Part shown: positions 1 through 9,432 of the stretch, piece after piece
Numbering within the stretch: position 1 is the first letter of the stretch
Layout of the letters: every line of letters begins with the position of its first letter
Source: Candidatus Methylacidiphilum fumarolicum
GTDB taxonomy: Bacteria; Verrucomicrobiota; Verrucomicrobiia; Methylacidiphilales; Methylacidiphilaceae
NCBI RefSeq assembly: GCF_949774925.1
Contig: NZ_OX458932.1
Coordinates: forward strand, 930,001 to 994,000
Length of the DNA stretch: 64,000 nt
Direction of reading: 5' to 3'
Program-made: the position numbers and the translations under genes
The notes under the pieces: generated by a model
Databases searched by the model: none
Seen by the model: the letters and a program-made list of their open reading frames with translations, nothing else
What the model was told of the DNA's origin: nothing

Positions 1-2106
1 GATCTTTTTGTCAGCCAGGGAGTTCTCACAGGCGAATCCATGCCTGTAGAAAAATATGACACGGTTTATCCTGCTTCCCTTAATGAACAAAAAAGAACGG
101 ATCCCTTTTCTCTACCTAACATTGCTTATCTGGGTACAAATGTTATTAGCGGAACGGCGACTGCCGTTGTCTTAGCAACAGGTGAAAATACCTATTTTGG
201 CGCTTTTTCGAAGAGTCTCAGGGGTTATAGGACAATGACCAGTTTTGATGTCGGGGTAAACCGTATCAGCTGGTTACTGCTTCAGGTCATTGGAACATTA
301 ATACCGGTGATTTTTCTCATTAATGGCTTTACCAAAGGCAGTTGGATGGATGCCTTCCTTTTTTCTCTGGCAGTTGGCGTTGGACTCACGCCAACAATGC
401 TACCCGTGATCGTTAGTGGTTGTCTGGCAAGAGGTGCGCTTTTACTTTCAAAAAATAAGGTCGTCACTAAAAGACTGAATGCGATTCAGAATATAGGAGC
501 GATGAATATCCTTTGTACGGATAAAACAGGAACTTTAACCCATAACAAGATTATTTTGGAAAAATATCTTGATCCGGAAGGTAACGAGAACGAAGAGGTT
601 TTGAAATATGCGTATATCAATAGTTATTATCAAAGCGGTTTACGCAATCTTCTTGACCAAGCCGTCCTGGATAAAAAGGAAGAAGGTAAAAAATTCATTT
701 TTCACTATACAAAAGTTGATGAGATTCCTTTTGATTTTACAAGGCGCCGAATGTCCGTAGTGGCAAGAGAAATCACCACAGGAAAAGATCTTTTGATAAC
801 AAAGGGAGCCGTTGAGGAAATGATTGCTATCTGTGGAAGCCTATTAAAGGATGGAAAAGTAATAGAATTAACTCCAGACATTAAGAAGAAAGCTCTGGCT
901 CTTCGGGATGATTTAAATAGTGATGGATTAAGAGTTCTTGCGGTTGCTTTTAGGGAATTGCCTCTTGAAATGACTAGACCTGTTTCAGTGAACGATGAAG
1001 AGGGAATGACCCTCTGTGGCTTTATTGCTTTTCTGGATCCTCCAAAGCATGATGCGGAAGATGCTGTGCGGGCACTGAAGAACTATGGAGTGGAAGTTAA
1101 AATTATTACTGGAGACAATGAATTAGTTACACGAAGAATCTGCGATTGGATTGGATTGGAAGTCAGAGGGGTCATGCGTGGCTCTGAAATAGAAAACTTA
1201 ACCGATGATGAATTGATTACAGCAGCTGAAAAAGCAAATATTTTTGTCAAAATGTCCCCTCTACAGAAGGCACGAGTGATTCGAGCCTTAAGGACTGGGG
1301 GACATATTGTGGGATTTTTAGGGGATGGGATCAACGATGCTCAAGCTTTGAGAGAAGCAGATGTGGGAATATCTGTGGATACGGCCGTTGATATAGCTAA
1401 GGAGTCGGCTGATATCATTCTTTTAGAAAAAAGCCTGATCGTTTTAGAACAAGCCGTTATTGAAGGCAGGGTAATGTTTGGCAATATGGTGAAGTACATA
1501 AAAATGGCGGTGAGTTCTAATTTCGGTAATGTATTGAGCATCCTAGGCTCAGGAATTTTACTCCCCTTTTTACCCATGAGCCCCCTTCAAATCTTAATTC
1601 TTAATTTGATTTATGATCTTTCGCAAACATTGATTCCTTGGGATAGAATGGATGAGGACTTTATTGCCAAGCCTAGGAAATGGGAGGCTGAGGGGATTCT
1701 TAGGTTTATGTTCATCATTGGACCGATTAGTTCGGTTTTTGATTATGTGACTTATGGAGTCATGTGGTTTGTTTTTGGAGCAAATTCCATCGAAAATCAA
1801 AGTCTGTTTCATACCGGTTGGTTTGTTGAATCTTTACTTTCACAAAGCTTGATCGTTCATATGATAAGAACGAGAAAAATTCCTTTTATCCAAAGTATTG
1901 CCACAAAACCGCTGGTTTTGGCTACTGCTGTTGTCATCGTCATTGGTCATCTTATACCATATAGTTTTTTCGGAGAAGCCGCGGGACTTGTTCCATTGCC
2001 TTTTAGTTATTATCTATGGCTTTGGGGTATATTACTTACCTACTGCATTACTGTTCAGACAGTCAAAAATTGGTATATAAAGAGATTTTATGGGGAATGG
2101 CTCTGA
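1..2106 (+). CDS. mgtA: Mg2+-transporting P-type ATPase (MgtA/MgtB type), 5' end outside the window
   Basis: The reading frame is open from base 1, so the gene begins before the window; the first ATG at position 40 lies inside the actuator-domain motif LTGESMPVEK and is not the start. Visible in order: the TGES loop, a pair of membrane spans, the phosphorylation motif CTDKTGTLTHNK, the nucleotide-binding domain, the hinge GFLGDGINDAQALREADVG, and a C-terminal block of about six membrane segments. The SSNFGNVLS segment and the overall pattern fit the P3B (MgtA/MgtB) magnesium importers of the inner membrane. This is a family assignment; the ion is not shown by sequence alone. About a quarter of the usual ~900 residues is missing. 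Confidence 0.9.
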   Translation, partial: DLFVSQGVLTGESMPVEKYDTVYPASLNEQKRTDPFSLPNIAYLGTNVISGTATAVVLATGENTYFGAFSKSLRGYRTMTSFDVGVNRISWLLLQVIGTLIPVIFLINGFTKGSWMDAFLFSLAVGVGLTPTMLPVIVSGCLARGALLLSKNKVVTKRLNAIQNIGAMNILCTDKTGTLTHNKIILEKYLDPEGNENEEVLKYAYINSYYQSGLRNLLDQAVLDKKEEGKKFIFHYTKVDEIPFDFTRRRMSVVAREITTGKDLLITKGAVEEMIAICGSLLKDGKVIELTPDIKKKALALRDDLNSDGLRVLAVAFRELPLEMTRPVSVNDEEGMTLCGFIAFLDPPKHDAEDAVRALKNYGVEVKIITGDNELVTRRICDWIGLEVRGVMRGSEIENLTDDELITAAEKANIFVKMSPLQKARVIRALRTGGHIVGFLGDGINDAQALREADVGISVDTAVDIAKESADIILLEKSLIVLEQAVIEGRVMFGNMVKYIKMAVSSNFGNVLSILGSGILLPFLPMSPLQILILNLIYDLSQTLIPWDRMDEDFIAKPRKWEAEGILRFMFIIGPISSVFDYVTYGVMWFVFGANSIENQSLFHTGWFVESLLSQSLIVHMIRTRKIPFIQSIATKPLVLATAVVIVIGHLIPYSFFGEAAGLVPLPFSYYLWLWGILLTYCITVQTVKNWYIKRFYGEWL

Positions 2107-2258
2107 CTGCCGTACATGCAAGAAAGTTAGTGGTCTAAAACGCATTATTTTTTGAAAAAACTAAGCAATAGAGGAAGCTTGCTACTGATTGTGTTAAAAT
2201 AGCCTTGAAATAATGCCATAAAATCAGTTAAGCTTTTTTTTCCTTTGTGTGAACGGCA

Positions 2259-3230
2259 ATGAATTTGATTAGTTTAGCGAAAAAAGTTTTTGATCTAGAA
2301 ATGGACGCTTTGCGCACTGTCCAAAAACAGCTGGACTCTTCTTTTGAACAAACCATTGAGGTTTTGGAAAGAACAATTTTGGCTAACAGAAAAATTGTCA
2401 TTACCGGAGTTGGAAAGTCAGGCCATATTGGTAGAAAAATAGCAGCTACCTTAACAAGCACTGGGGCCCCAAGCGTGGTTCTTGATGCCGTTAACGCTTT
2501 TCATGGTGACTTGGGAATGGTTAATAAGGGAGATGCTGTTATTGCATTGAGTTATAGTGGAGAAACGGAAGAAATTCTTAGGCTTATTCCTCATTTAAAA
2601 AGAATCGCGACCTCTTTGGTTTCAATTACTGGCAATGAAAATTCGACATTAGCGAAAAATTCTGATCTTATTTTGAATGTCCGGGTCAGTAGGGAAGCTT
2701 GTCCTTTGAACTTAGCTCCTACATCGAGTACCACGGCCATGCTTGTTCTAGGGGATGCAATAGCTATGGTGTTACTTGAAAAACGAGGATTTAAAAAAGA
2801 AGATTTTGCCCGCTTTCATCCTGGAGGAACACTGGGTAGAAATTTACTCCTAAAGGTAGGCGATATAATGCGTCCTTTGCCTCAAATTGTAGTTCTCGAA
2901 GCGGAGGCTAAAGTAAAAGAGGCTCTGAAACTGTGGAATATAAAAAGAGCGGGAGCAGTGGTGGTGGTGAATTCAGAGAGAAAAGTCATTGGAATCTTTA
3001 CCCATGGGGATTTCGTAAGGAATTATGAGCTTAATCCCAAAATTGGCGAATTATCATTAGGAAATGTGATGACCAAAAATCCAGTGACAGTGCGAGTCGA
3101 TAAACTTGCAGTTGAAGTTCTTAATGTTTTTGAACACAATAAAATAGAAGATTTAATTGTTGTGGATGAAGCTTACAAAGTGGTAGGTTTAATAGATTCA
3201 CAGGATTTAGCTATCCATCGATTGTTATAA
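2259..3230 (+). CDS. kdsD: D-arabinose 5-phosphate isomerase (KdsD/KpsF family)
   Basis: 323 residues. An N-terminal SIS domain (about 30-170) shows the sugar-phosphate loop [13 protein letters not shown] and the SYSGETEE motif; two CBS domains (about 205-320) follow. This is the standard architecture of the enzyme converting ribulose-5-phosphate to arabinose-5-phosphate, the first step to the Kdo sugar of lipopolysaccharide, implying a Gram-negative envelope. It stands 11 bases before the efp start, so the two are probably co-transcribed. Confidence 0.92.
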   Translation: MNLISLAKKVFDLEMDALRTVQKQLDSSFEQTIEVLERTILANRKIVITGVGKSGHIGRKIAATLTSTGAPSVVLDAVNAFHGDLGMVNKGDAVIALSYSGETEEILRLIPHLKRIATSLVSITGNENSTLAKNSDLILNVRVSREACPLNLAPTSSTTAMLVLGDAIAMVLLEKRGFKKEDFARFHPGGTLGRNLLLKVGDIMRPLPQIVVLEAEAKVKEALKLWNIKRAGAVVVVNSERKVIGIFTHGDFVRNYELNPKIGELSLGNVMTKNPVTVRVDKLAVEVLNVFEHNKIEDLIVVDEAYKVVGLIDSQDLAIHRLL

Positions 3231-3241
3231 GGAGATTGGGT

Positions 3242-3802
3242 ATGTTTGTGAATGCGAGTGACATAGGAAAAGGTCAAGCGATACGACATAACGGGGCTAT
3301 TTGTCTAGTTTTAGATACAATGCATAGAACTCCAGGTAATTTAAGAGCTTTTGTACAGATGACTTTGAGAAATTTGAAAACAGGGAAGTCTTTTGTCGAA
3401 AGATTTGGCTCTCAAGACAAAGTGGAGTTGCTCTCTTTAGTCCGAAGGCGTTGCGAGTATAGTTATAGAGAAGGCAATAGTTTTGTTTTTATGGATCCTG
3501 AAACCTATGAGACCTTTTCTGTTCCAGAGGAGATGGTAGGAAAAGCCAAGGATTTTTTAAAGGAGAATCAGCCAGTTGATCTTCTGTTTGCTGATGATAC
3601 GCTAGCTGCTATAGAACTGCCCCAAAGTGTGGTGTTGAAAGTCGTGGAAGCTCCAGAAGGAGTGAAGGGTGATTCTGCAACTAATGTAATGAAACCAGCT
3701 ATCCTTGAAACGGGGTTGTGTATTCAGGTCCCGCTTTTTATTAAAGAAGGAGAATTGGTAAAAGTAAGCACTACCGATGGAAAGTATTTGAGCCGGGCGT
3801 AG
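3242..3802 (+). CDS. efp: Translation elongation factor P
   Basis: 187 residues, the usual three-beta-barrel EF-P length. The ATG at 3242 is chosen because GGAG at 3231-3234 is correctly spaced and the protein then begins [11 protein letters not shown]; an upstream in-frame TTG adds only two residues. EF-P relieves ribosomes stalled at proline runs. Oddity: the domain I loop that normally offers Lys or Arg for modification (PGKGQ in E. coli) reads TPGNLRAF, so the tip residue is Asn. Lysylation or rhamnosylation in the known way is therefore not possible at that site. Confidence 0.95.
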   Translation: MFVNASDIGKGQAIRHNGAICLVLDTMHRTPGNLRAFVQMTLRNLKTGKSFVERFGSQDKVELLSLVRRRCEYSYREGNSFVFMDPETYETFSVPEEMVGKAKDFLKENQPVDLLFADDTLAAIELPQSVVLKVVEAPEGVKGDSATNVMKPAILETGLCIQVPLFIKEGELVKVSTTDGKYLSRA

Positions 3803-3824
3803 GAAATATTTCCCGACTTTTTTT
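3794..3824 (+). terminator. Candidate intrinsic terminator after efp
   Basis: CGGG (3794-3797) can pair with CCCG (3812-3815) around an inner GGAAA/TTTCC arm, and a run of seven T follows at 3818-3824. The stem is short and overlaps the efp stop codon, so the call is tentative. Confidence 0.4.
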
Positions 3825-3851
3825 ACTGTTAGAATATACTTTTAAAAGCCT

Positions 3852-4697
3852 GTGGCGATCTATATGGGAAAAGGTCTTGTTGAAGATTTGGATTGGACAG
3901 ATCTGTGGAATGAGATTTTGCTCAAAGCTCAAAAAGGTCAAGAATTGACTGATGCGGAGCTTGCACGTAAAGCAGGAGTCAAGATTGATGATTTAAGAAA
4001 ACTGAAAAATGGAGTGCTTGATGAAAAGGCTCTTTTTTTAGTTGCTCAGGCTCTTTCCTTGAGTGGTGAAATTTTGCTGTCAATGGCTACGGGAAAATGT
4101 AATCCTCAACCGTTGACTCTTCCCTACTTTTTAAAAAAAATATCTAGTGAAGAGACACCTGAAAAAAAATCTTATCTGTTAATGGACAAGAGAAGCAATA
4201 AAAAATTCTTGATAGATCCTCCGAATAAGCGATTGATCGAAAATTATGTTCATGATAGGGAGTATGGACTGGATCATGTCTTTCTTTTTTCTTTGGAACA
4301 AATTCAGGAATTAGCCGATGGTTTAAAAAGTTTTTCCTTGCCTTTTTCAGCTCCTTCTAAAGAGGGGCAACTGGAAAGGAAAGAGGAATGGTTTGGATCG
4401 TTCAGAGTGGAGCTTATTCCTTTAATCGATAAAATATTCTACTTTGTCCATCCTCCTGAATCTTCTCCTTTGGTTTTTGTTGGAAAATATTTTATTTCTG
4501 GCTCTATTTCCTATGAAGAAACCGGTTATTATAAGACTCTTGAACTGATTCGATCTACGCTGTTTGGATTTCCGGATGAAACCATCATTTGTCCCAGGAT
4601 TGGTCCCCTATCAACCGTTGGCTTTGAAAAAGGACATAACCCTTTTTTTCCTGAATACCAGATTTATTCTTCTTTTCAAATGCTTACCGAAATTTAA
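3852..4697 (+). CDS. HTH protein fused to a metallo-beta-lactamase fold that has lost its metal ligands
   Basis: 281 residues from GTG 3852 (ATG 3864 is an alternative). Residues about 28-75 resemble an Xre-type helix-turn-helix (LTDAELARKAGV...LKNGVLDEKAL). The rest follows the order of glyoxalase-II/YcbL-type hydrolases: a YLLMD...FLIDP opening strand pair and a C-terminal TLFGFPDETIICPRIGP then STVGFEKGHNPFFP that parallels the family's GHGP..T.G.E...NPF ending. However the THxHxDH site is replaced by VFLFSLEQIQELADG, the TGD ligand region by VGKYF, and the last histidine (GHGP) by RIGP. It is probably a non-catalytic sensor or scaffold, perhaps a regulator. Function unknown; the fold assignment is by pattern only. 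Confidence 0.6.
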   Translation: MAIYMGKGLVEDLDWTDLWNEILLKAQKGQELTDAELARKAGVKIDDLRKLKNGVLDEKALFLVAQALSLSGEILLSMATGKCNPQPLTLPYFLKKISSEETPEKKSYLLMDKRSNKKFLIDPPNKRLIENYVHDREYGLDHVFLFSLEQIQELADGLKSFSLPFSAPSKEGQLERKEEWFGSFRVELIPLIDKIFYFVHPPESSPLVFVGKYFISGSISYEETGYYKTLELIRSTLFGFPDETIICPRIGPLSTVGFEKGHNPFFPEYQIYSSFQMLTEI

Positions 4698-4698
4698 G

Positions 4699-4720
4699 AA
4701 AACCTAAGAAGCTTAGTTTT
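4699..4720 (+). terminator. Candidate terminator hairpin after the HTH gene
   Basis: AAAACCTAAG and CTTAGTTTT form about nine base pairs with one bulged C and a three-base loop. The T-run is part of the stem, and the site sits between the HTH gene stop and the prs promoter region. Confidence 0.4.
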
Positions 4721-4816
4721 ATGATGGGCAATCCAATGGGTTTAAAGCATAACAATTTTTATTTTTTTATGAAATGCAAAATATTTTAGGTTAAATTTTG
4801 TCGGAGCTGCGATTAA

Positions 4817-5785
4817 ATGAATGACGAATATAAATTATTAAAAATATTTTCTGGAAGAGCGAATCCGGCTCTGGCAACAAAGATTGCTCAGTATGTCGGC
4901 ATACCTCTTGGACAAGCAACCATTTCATCATTCCCTGATGGAGAAACCTTTGTAAAATTCAACGAAAATATTCGAGGAAGAGATGTTTTTATTGTGCAGC
5001 CAACCTGTCCTCCGACCAATCATAATCTAATGGAATTATTGATTATGATTGATGCTGCCAGAAGGGCAAGTGCAGCAAGAGTCACAGCCGTAATTCCTTT
5101 TTATGGTTATGCCAGGCAAGATCGGAAAGATCAGCCAAGAGTGTCTATAACAGCCAAACTGGTTGCGAACCTCCTCGTAGCCGCTGGAGCCAACAGAGTG
5201 CTGGCAATGGATCTTCATGCTCAACAAATTCAAGGTTTTTTTGACATTCCCGTAGATCATCTTACAGCTGTTCCTGTTTTTTATAAGTTTCTCGAGGCAA
5301 ACAATCTACTCGATCTTGTTGTTGTCTCTCCAGATGTAGGAGGGATAAAAATGGCCTCAACCTATTCTCAATTGCTAGGCAAAGGGCTTGCTTTAGTGGT
5401 TAAGAAGAGAGTGGATGCCTATCATACGGAGGCGGACTTTGTTGTTGGTGATGTGGAAGGGAGAGATGTATTGATTGTCGATGATTTAACAGAAACGGCA
5501 GGAACTGTGGTTTCTGCGGCAACGATCTTAAAAAAAATGGGAGCCAGAAGGATTTATGCTGGAATTTCTCATGCCGTTCTTAATCAGATTGGCATAGGGA
5601 GGCTGAGAAGTTCACATCTTGAAGAATTAATCACTACCAACAGCGTTCCCGTCCCTGTAGTTGAAGGAGTTCGGGTAACGGTGTTAGATGTTGCGCCCCT
5701 TTTAGGAGAAGCCATTAAAAGAATTCATACAGGGATGTCTGTGACCTCTCTATTCGAGGTTGACGGAAAGAAAATTAATCTTTAA
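4817..5785 (+). CDS. prs: Ribose-phosphate pyrophosphokinase (PRPP synthetase)
   Basis: 322 residues, the normal class I length. Makes PRPP from ribose 5-phosphate and ATP for nucleotide, His and Trp synthesis. Visible: SSFPDGET near the N-terminus, the ATP loop PFYGYARQDRKDQPR, DLHAQQIQGFFDIPVD, and the PRPP-binding loop IVDDLTETAGTVVSA. The PRPP loop has Glu-Thr where many enzymes have Asp-Thr, a conservative change seen in other phyla. The 119 bases upstream are AT-rich and hold the candidate terminator above. Confidence 0.95.
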   Translation: MNDEYKLLKIFSGRANPALATKIAQYVGIPLGQATISSFPDGETFVKFNENIRGRDVFIVQPTCPPTNHNLMELLIMIDAARRASAARVTAVIPFYGYARQDRKDQPRVSITAKLVANLLVAAGANRVLAMDLHAQQIQGFFDIPVDHLTAVPVFYKFLEANNLLDLVVVSPDVGGIKMASTYSQLLGKGLALVVKKRVDAYHTEADFVVGDVEGRDVLIVDDLTETAGTVVSAATILKKMGARRIYAGISHAVLNQIGIGRLRSSHLEELITTNSVPVPVVEGVRVTVLDVAPLLGEAIKRIHTGMSVTSLFEVDGKKINL

Positions 5786-6305
5786 AAAACATTGTGTGCA
5801 TAACCTCTTGAAAGTTAATCCTCAATTAATTAGCGATATTGTTCGACTGTTGGAAAAAAATGCGCGACTTTCCATATCGGATATAGCTTCGGCTTTAGGA
5901 ATTTCCGTTGAGGAAACGGCTGGTCTTTTGAAGGAGCTTGAAAAAGAAAAGTTCATTTTGGCCTATAAGACCATCTTTGATCCAGAAAAAATACAGAAAA
6001 ACAGAGTGCGTGCTGTTATTGAAGTCAAAATTACTCCTGAGCGAGGAGGTGGTTTTGATAAGCTATCCAAGCGAATAGCCGGATTTGAAGAGGTTACTTC
6101 TTGTTTCTTAATGAGCGGAGGCTATGATCTACTTGTTTTCCTAGAAGGAGAAAGCCTAAAAGAGGTCGCTCTTTTTGTTTCAGAAAAGTTGGCTACTCTG
6201 CCTGGGGTTATTTCTACAGCAACCCATTTTATGCTAAAAACTTACAAAGAACAGGGAATCATTTTTTCAGCTCCATCCCATTTTCGCCTGCCCGTAAGTC
6301 CGTAA
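5760..6305 (+). CDS. Lrp/AsnC-family transcription regulator
   Basis: Up to 181 residues: an N-terminal winged helix (about 20-70, with SISDIASALGISVEE) and a C-terminal RAM/Lrp effector domain (about 80-165). The start is uncertain: TTG 5760 overlaps the prs end by 26 bases, GTG 5796 would not overlap, and neither has a clear ribosome site. It is followed after 9 bases by an aminotransferase, the usual pairing of Lrp-type regulators with amino-acid enzymes, so it may control that gene in response to an amino acid (inference). Confidence 0.8.
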   Translation: MTERKLIFKKHCVHNLLKVNPQLISDIVRLLEKNARLSISDIASALGISVEETAGLLKELEKEKFILAYKTIFDPEKIQKNRVRAVIEVKITPERGGGFDKLSKRIAGFEEVTSCFLMSGGYDLLVFLEGESLKEVALFVSEKLATLPGVISTATHFMLKTYKEQGIIFSAPSHFRLPVSP

Positions 6306-6314
6306 TTTCCTTAC

Positions 6315-7550
6315 ATGAAAAAACATCCTGTTGTCAATTCTACCGAAAAAATAGTGCCTTTTGATTTTCGAACCAAGGTACCAATAGCCAAACATCTTTC
6401 CTTAATTGGAAAATCGTCAATCAGGGATTTTTTTGAACTTGTCCAGAACCAAACTGATGTTATTTCCTTAGGGATTGGTGAACCGGACTTTGATACTCCC
6501 TGGATGATTAGAGAAGCAGCCATTTATTCCCTTGAAAAGGGAGAGACCGGCTACACATCTAATCTTGGCCTTATAGAACTCCGAAAATTAATAGCCCAAT
6601 ATGTATCGAAACTAATCGGTGTTGACTACAACCCCTATGAAGAGATCCTTGTAACGGTGGGGGTTTCAGAAGGGCTTGATTGTGCTTTAAGAGCAATAAT
6701 TGATCCTTTTGACGAAGTCATAATCCATCAACCTTCTTATGTGTCTTATGTTCCTTTAGTGGTTCTTGCCCATGGAGTGCCTGTCATTGTTGAAACGTTG
6801 GAAAAAGACGGATTTCAACTCGATCCAGTTGCAGTCGAAAAAAAAATTACCCCTAAAACCAAAGCAATTATTCTAAACTTCCCCACGAATCCTACAGGAA
6901 GTATTGAAAATGAAGAGAAACTGGAAGCAATTGCTCAATTAGCTTGTAAGCATGATCTTTATGTAATCAGTGATGAAATTTATGCGGAACTGATGTATGA
7001 AGGCACCCATCGTTCAATAGTCGCTCTTGATAGAATGAAAGAAAGGAGCCTTTTCCTCCATGGGTTTTCTAAAGCGTTTTCAATGACAGGTTTTAGGATA
7101 GGTTATGCGTGTGGTCCAAAGGAGTGGATAGAGGCGATGATGAAAATTCATCAATATTCGATCCTCTGTGCTTCTTCCATAGCTCAGCAGGCAGCTATAG
7201 AAGCTTTGTTGCATGGAAAGAAAGATATGGAACAGATGGTTGAAGAGTATAGATTGCGTCGGAACTTTCTCTGGAAAAATCTTTCTTCCATAGGTCTTGT
7301 CGGGAATCTTCCTAAAGGGACCTTTTACTATTTTCCTTCGATTCGTCATTTTGGACTATCATCAAAAGAATTCTGTTATCGACTTCTCCAGGAAGGAGGA
7401 GTGGCACTGGTTCCCGGTTCTGCTTTTGGACAGGGGGGAGAAGGATATGTGAGATGTAGTTTTGCCACCCGTTTTGAAGACTTGGAAATAGCCGTTCGAA
7501 GAATCGAAAGTTGGTTAAAAAAAATTGAAAAAGAAGGGAAGAAACAATAA
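6315..7550 (+). CDS. Class I/II PLP-dependent aminotransferase (aspartate/aromatic type)
   Basis: 411 residues. Fold-type I transaminase features: GIGEPDFDTP near the N-terminus, FPTNPTG, SDEIYAELMYEG with the Asp that holds the pyridine nitrogen, the Schiff-base lysine in HGFSKAFSMTGFRIGY, and a terminal arginine region VRCSFATRFEDL. It resembles the AspC/PatA branch that transfers amino groups between aspartate, alanine or aromatic amino acids and 2-oxoglutarate. The exact substrate cannot be read from sequence. It probably shares a transcript with the Lrp-type regulator just upstream. Confidence 0.88.
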   Translation: MKKHPVVNSTEKIVPFDFRTKVPIAKHLSLIGKSSIRDFFELVQNQTDVISLGIGEPDFDTPWMIREAAIYSLEKGETGYTSNLGLIELRKLIAQYVSKLIGVDYNPYEEILVTVGVSEGLDCALRAIIDPFDEVIIHQPSYVSYVPLVVLAHGVPVIVETLEKDGFQLDPVAVEKKITPKTKAIILNFPTNPTGSIENEEKLEAIAQLACKHDLYVISDEIYAELMYEGTHRSIVALDRMKERSLFLHGFSKAFSMTGFRIGYACGPKEWIEAMMKIHQYSILCASSIAQQAAIEALLHGKKDMEQMVEEYRLRRNFLWKNLSSIGLVGNLPKGTFYYFPSIRHFGLSSKEFCYRLLQEGGVALVPGSAFGQGGEGYVRCSFATRFEDLEIAVRRIESWLKKIEKEGKKQ

Positions 7551-7615
7551 ATGAATAATTAGGAAAGAAAGCTTATAGTATCTAGGAAAAAATTTAATAG
7601 AGATTAAGGAGAATT

Positions 7616-8077
7616 GTGGGTATTCAGACAACACAAGATAGACAGCCGGAAAAAATTAGCCAGTTTACCGTTTTCATGGAGAATAAAGCGGGAAGACTTT
7701 TAGAATTAGTGCGTCTTTTGGAAAGTCATGAAATCCACATTATAGGTTTTACTATTTTAGACACATCCGAAGCCTCCACCATTCGATTGGTGGTTGATGA
7801 CCCGCAAAATGCTAGAAAGATTCTCGCCGAAAATGGAATATCTTATACAGAATGTTCTCTGATCGCCTTGGAACTTCCGCAATCAGCCGAAGATCTAAGA
7901 AAAGTCCTTACCGTGCTACTTCAAGCTGAAATCAATATTTATTTTAGCTATCCTTTTCTGACAAGACCCTATGGGAAAGCTGTATTGGCGCTTAGGGTTG
8001 AAGATGAAGAATTAGCCATATCCGTGCTTTTAAGGAACAATTATCGAGTGCTTTTCCAAAAAGATATCAGCAGGTAG
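7616..8077 (+). CDS. Tandem ACT-domain protein
   Basis: 153 residues from GTG 7616, preceded by AAGGAG at 7606-7611. Two ACT-type ligand-binding repeats (about 15-80 and 85-150); the first begins FTVFMENKAGRLLELVRLL, typical of ACT units that bind amino acids. No catalytic domain is attached, so it is probably a small allosteric or regulatory protein. Position between an aminotransferase and metK suggests a role in amino-acid or methionine control (inference). Confidence 0.75.
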   Translation: MGIQTTQDRQPEKISQFTVFMENKAGRLLELVRLLESHEIHIIGFTILDTSEASTIRLVVDDPQNARKILAENGISYTECSLIALELPQSAEDLRKVLTVLLQAEINIYFSYPFLTRPYGKAVLALRVEDEELAISVLLRNNYRVLFQKDISR

Positions 8078-8134
8078 AAAAAGTTTTTTTTAAAAAAGAT
8101 TGTTTTTTTTTCTTATATTCTCATTGTAGCTATT

Positions 8135-9325
8135 ATGTCTAAGTCTTATGTTTTTGCTTCTGAATCCGTGACCGAAGGCCATCCAGATAAAGTATGCGAT
8201 ACCATTTCGGATACTGTTTTGGACCATTGCCTTCAGCAGGATAAGTTCAGCAGAGTGGCCTGTGAGACCCTTGTGAAGGAAAACCTGGTTGTGTTAGCAG
8301 GAGAAATCACCACCAAGGCTAATCTGGATTATATAAAGATTGTCAAGGATACGGTTCGGCAAATAGGATATAATGATCCCAAAAGCCTATTTTACCCTGA
8401 AAAATTACATATCGTTTGTGCGATTTCCAAACAAAGCCCAGACATTGCCTTGGGGGTTGATGGGAAGAAGGAACGTCATAATATGGGAAGAAATCTCGAT
8501 CAGGGTGCAGGGGATCAAGGGATGATGTTTGGTTTTGCATGTACTGAAACTCCTGAACTTATGCCGGCTCCAATTAGTTTTGCTCATAGACTTTCAAGAA
8601 GATTAGCTGAATTAAGAAAAAAAGAAGGGTGTCCTTGGTTACGGCCCGATGGAAAAACGCAAGTATCTCTTTATTATGAGGACAATAAACCAATGCGTGT
8701 TGAGGCCATTGTTGTATCGACACAGCATACCGAAGAGGTTTCTAACAAAGAAATAGAAGAAATCATAAAAAAAGAAGTTATCCAGAAGGCTATACCTGAG
8801 GAATTTCTCCATAAAAAAACGGTTTTTTACATTAACCCAACAGGTAGATTTGTTGCGGGTGGGCCAGATGCCGACTCTGGCGTTACTGGGAGAAAAATTA
8901 TTGTTGATACCTATGGAGGCATGGGGCGACATGGGGGAGGGGCATTTAGTGGGAAAGATCCTTCGAAAGTGGATAGAAGTGCTGCTTATATGGCTAGATA
9001 TATTGCCAAAAATATTGTGGCAGCAAAAATTGCTAACAAAGTCGAAGTTCAAATAGCTTATGCTATTGGGAAAGCTGATCCGGTTTCGGTTGCTGTGGAC
9101 ACTTTTGAAACGGGACTTGTTGAAGATCAAAAAATAGAAAGAGCGATTCGTGAGGTCTTTCGGCTTAAGCCTGCTGAAATAATCGAAGAACTGAACTTAC
9201 TTCGACCGATTTATAGTAAAATCACCAATTATGGCCATTTTGGTAGAAACGACGAGTTTGATATTTTTTGCTGGGAAAAAACTGACAAAGTAAATGATTT
9301 GCTTACTGCCGTAGGGTTGGAATAA
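8135..9325 (+). CDS. metK: S-adenosylmethionine synthase
   Basis: 396 residues, family length. Converts methionine and ATP to S-adenosylmethionine. Visible: [15 protein letters not shown] (ATP and metal binding), the flexible loop region with [12 protein letters not shown], and [18 protein letters not shown] with active-site lysine. The 57-base upstream gap is too short for a SAM riboswitch. It precedes ahcY in the same direction, so synthesis of SAM and clearance of its product S-adenosylhomocysteine are linked. Confidence 0.97.
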   Translation: MSKSYVFASESVTEGHPDKVCDTISDTVLDHCLQQDKFSRVACETLVKENLVVLAGEITTKANLDYIKIVKDTVRQIGYNDPKSLFYPEKLHIVCAISKQSPDIALGVDGKKERHNMGRNLDQGAGDQGMMFGFACTETPELMPAPISFAHRLSRRLAELRKKEGCPWLRPDGKTQVSLYYEDNKPMRVEAIVVSTQHTEEVSNKEIEEIIKKEVIQKAIPEEFLHKKTVFYINPTGRFVAGGPDADSGVTGRKIIVDTYGGMGRHGGGAFSGKDPSKVDRSAAYMARYIAKNIVAAKIANKVEVQIAYAIGKADPVSVAVDTFETGLVEDQKIERAIREVFRLKPAEIIEELNLLRPIYSKITNYGHFGRNDEFDIFCWEKTDKVNDLLTAVGLE

Positions 9326-9432
9326 ACAGTGCAAAAGGCCAACCAGTTAGTAGACCCTTGTCTATCTTTTCATGAATACACCAACAATCTTACTAGAATA
9401 GTGTTAGAAGCATGTTTATGGAAGGAGTTAAT

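Noticed and set aside
40-60. ATG at 40 as the start of the P-type ATPase
   Set aside because: The frame is open to base 1 and the ATG lies within the TGES actuator motif, so it is an internal Met.
8639-9130. 163-residue minus-strand frame opposite metK
   Set aside because: It is antisense to conserved metK sequence and has no recognisable features.
8078-9432. SAM or SAH riboswitch upstream of metK or ahcY
   Set aside because: The gap before metK is 57 bases and the 107 bases before ahcY show none of the conserved pairings I know.
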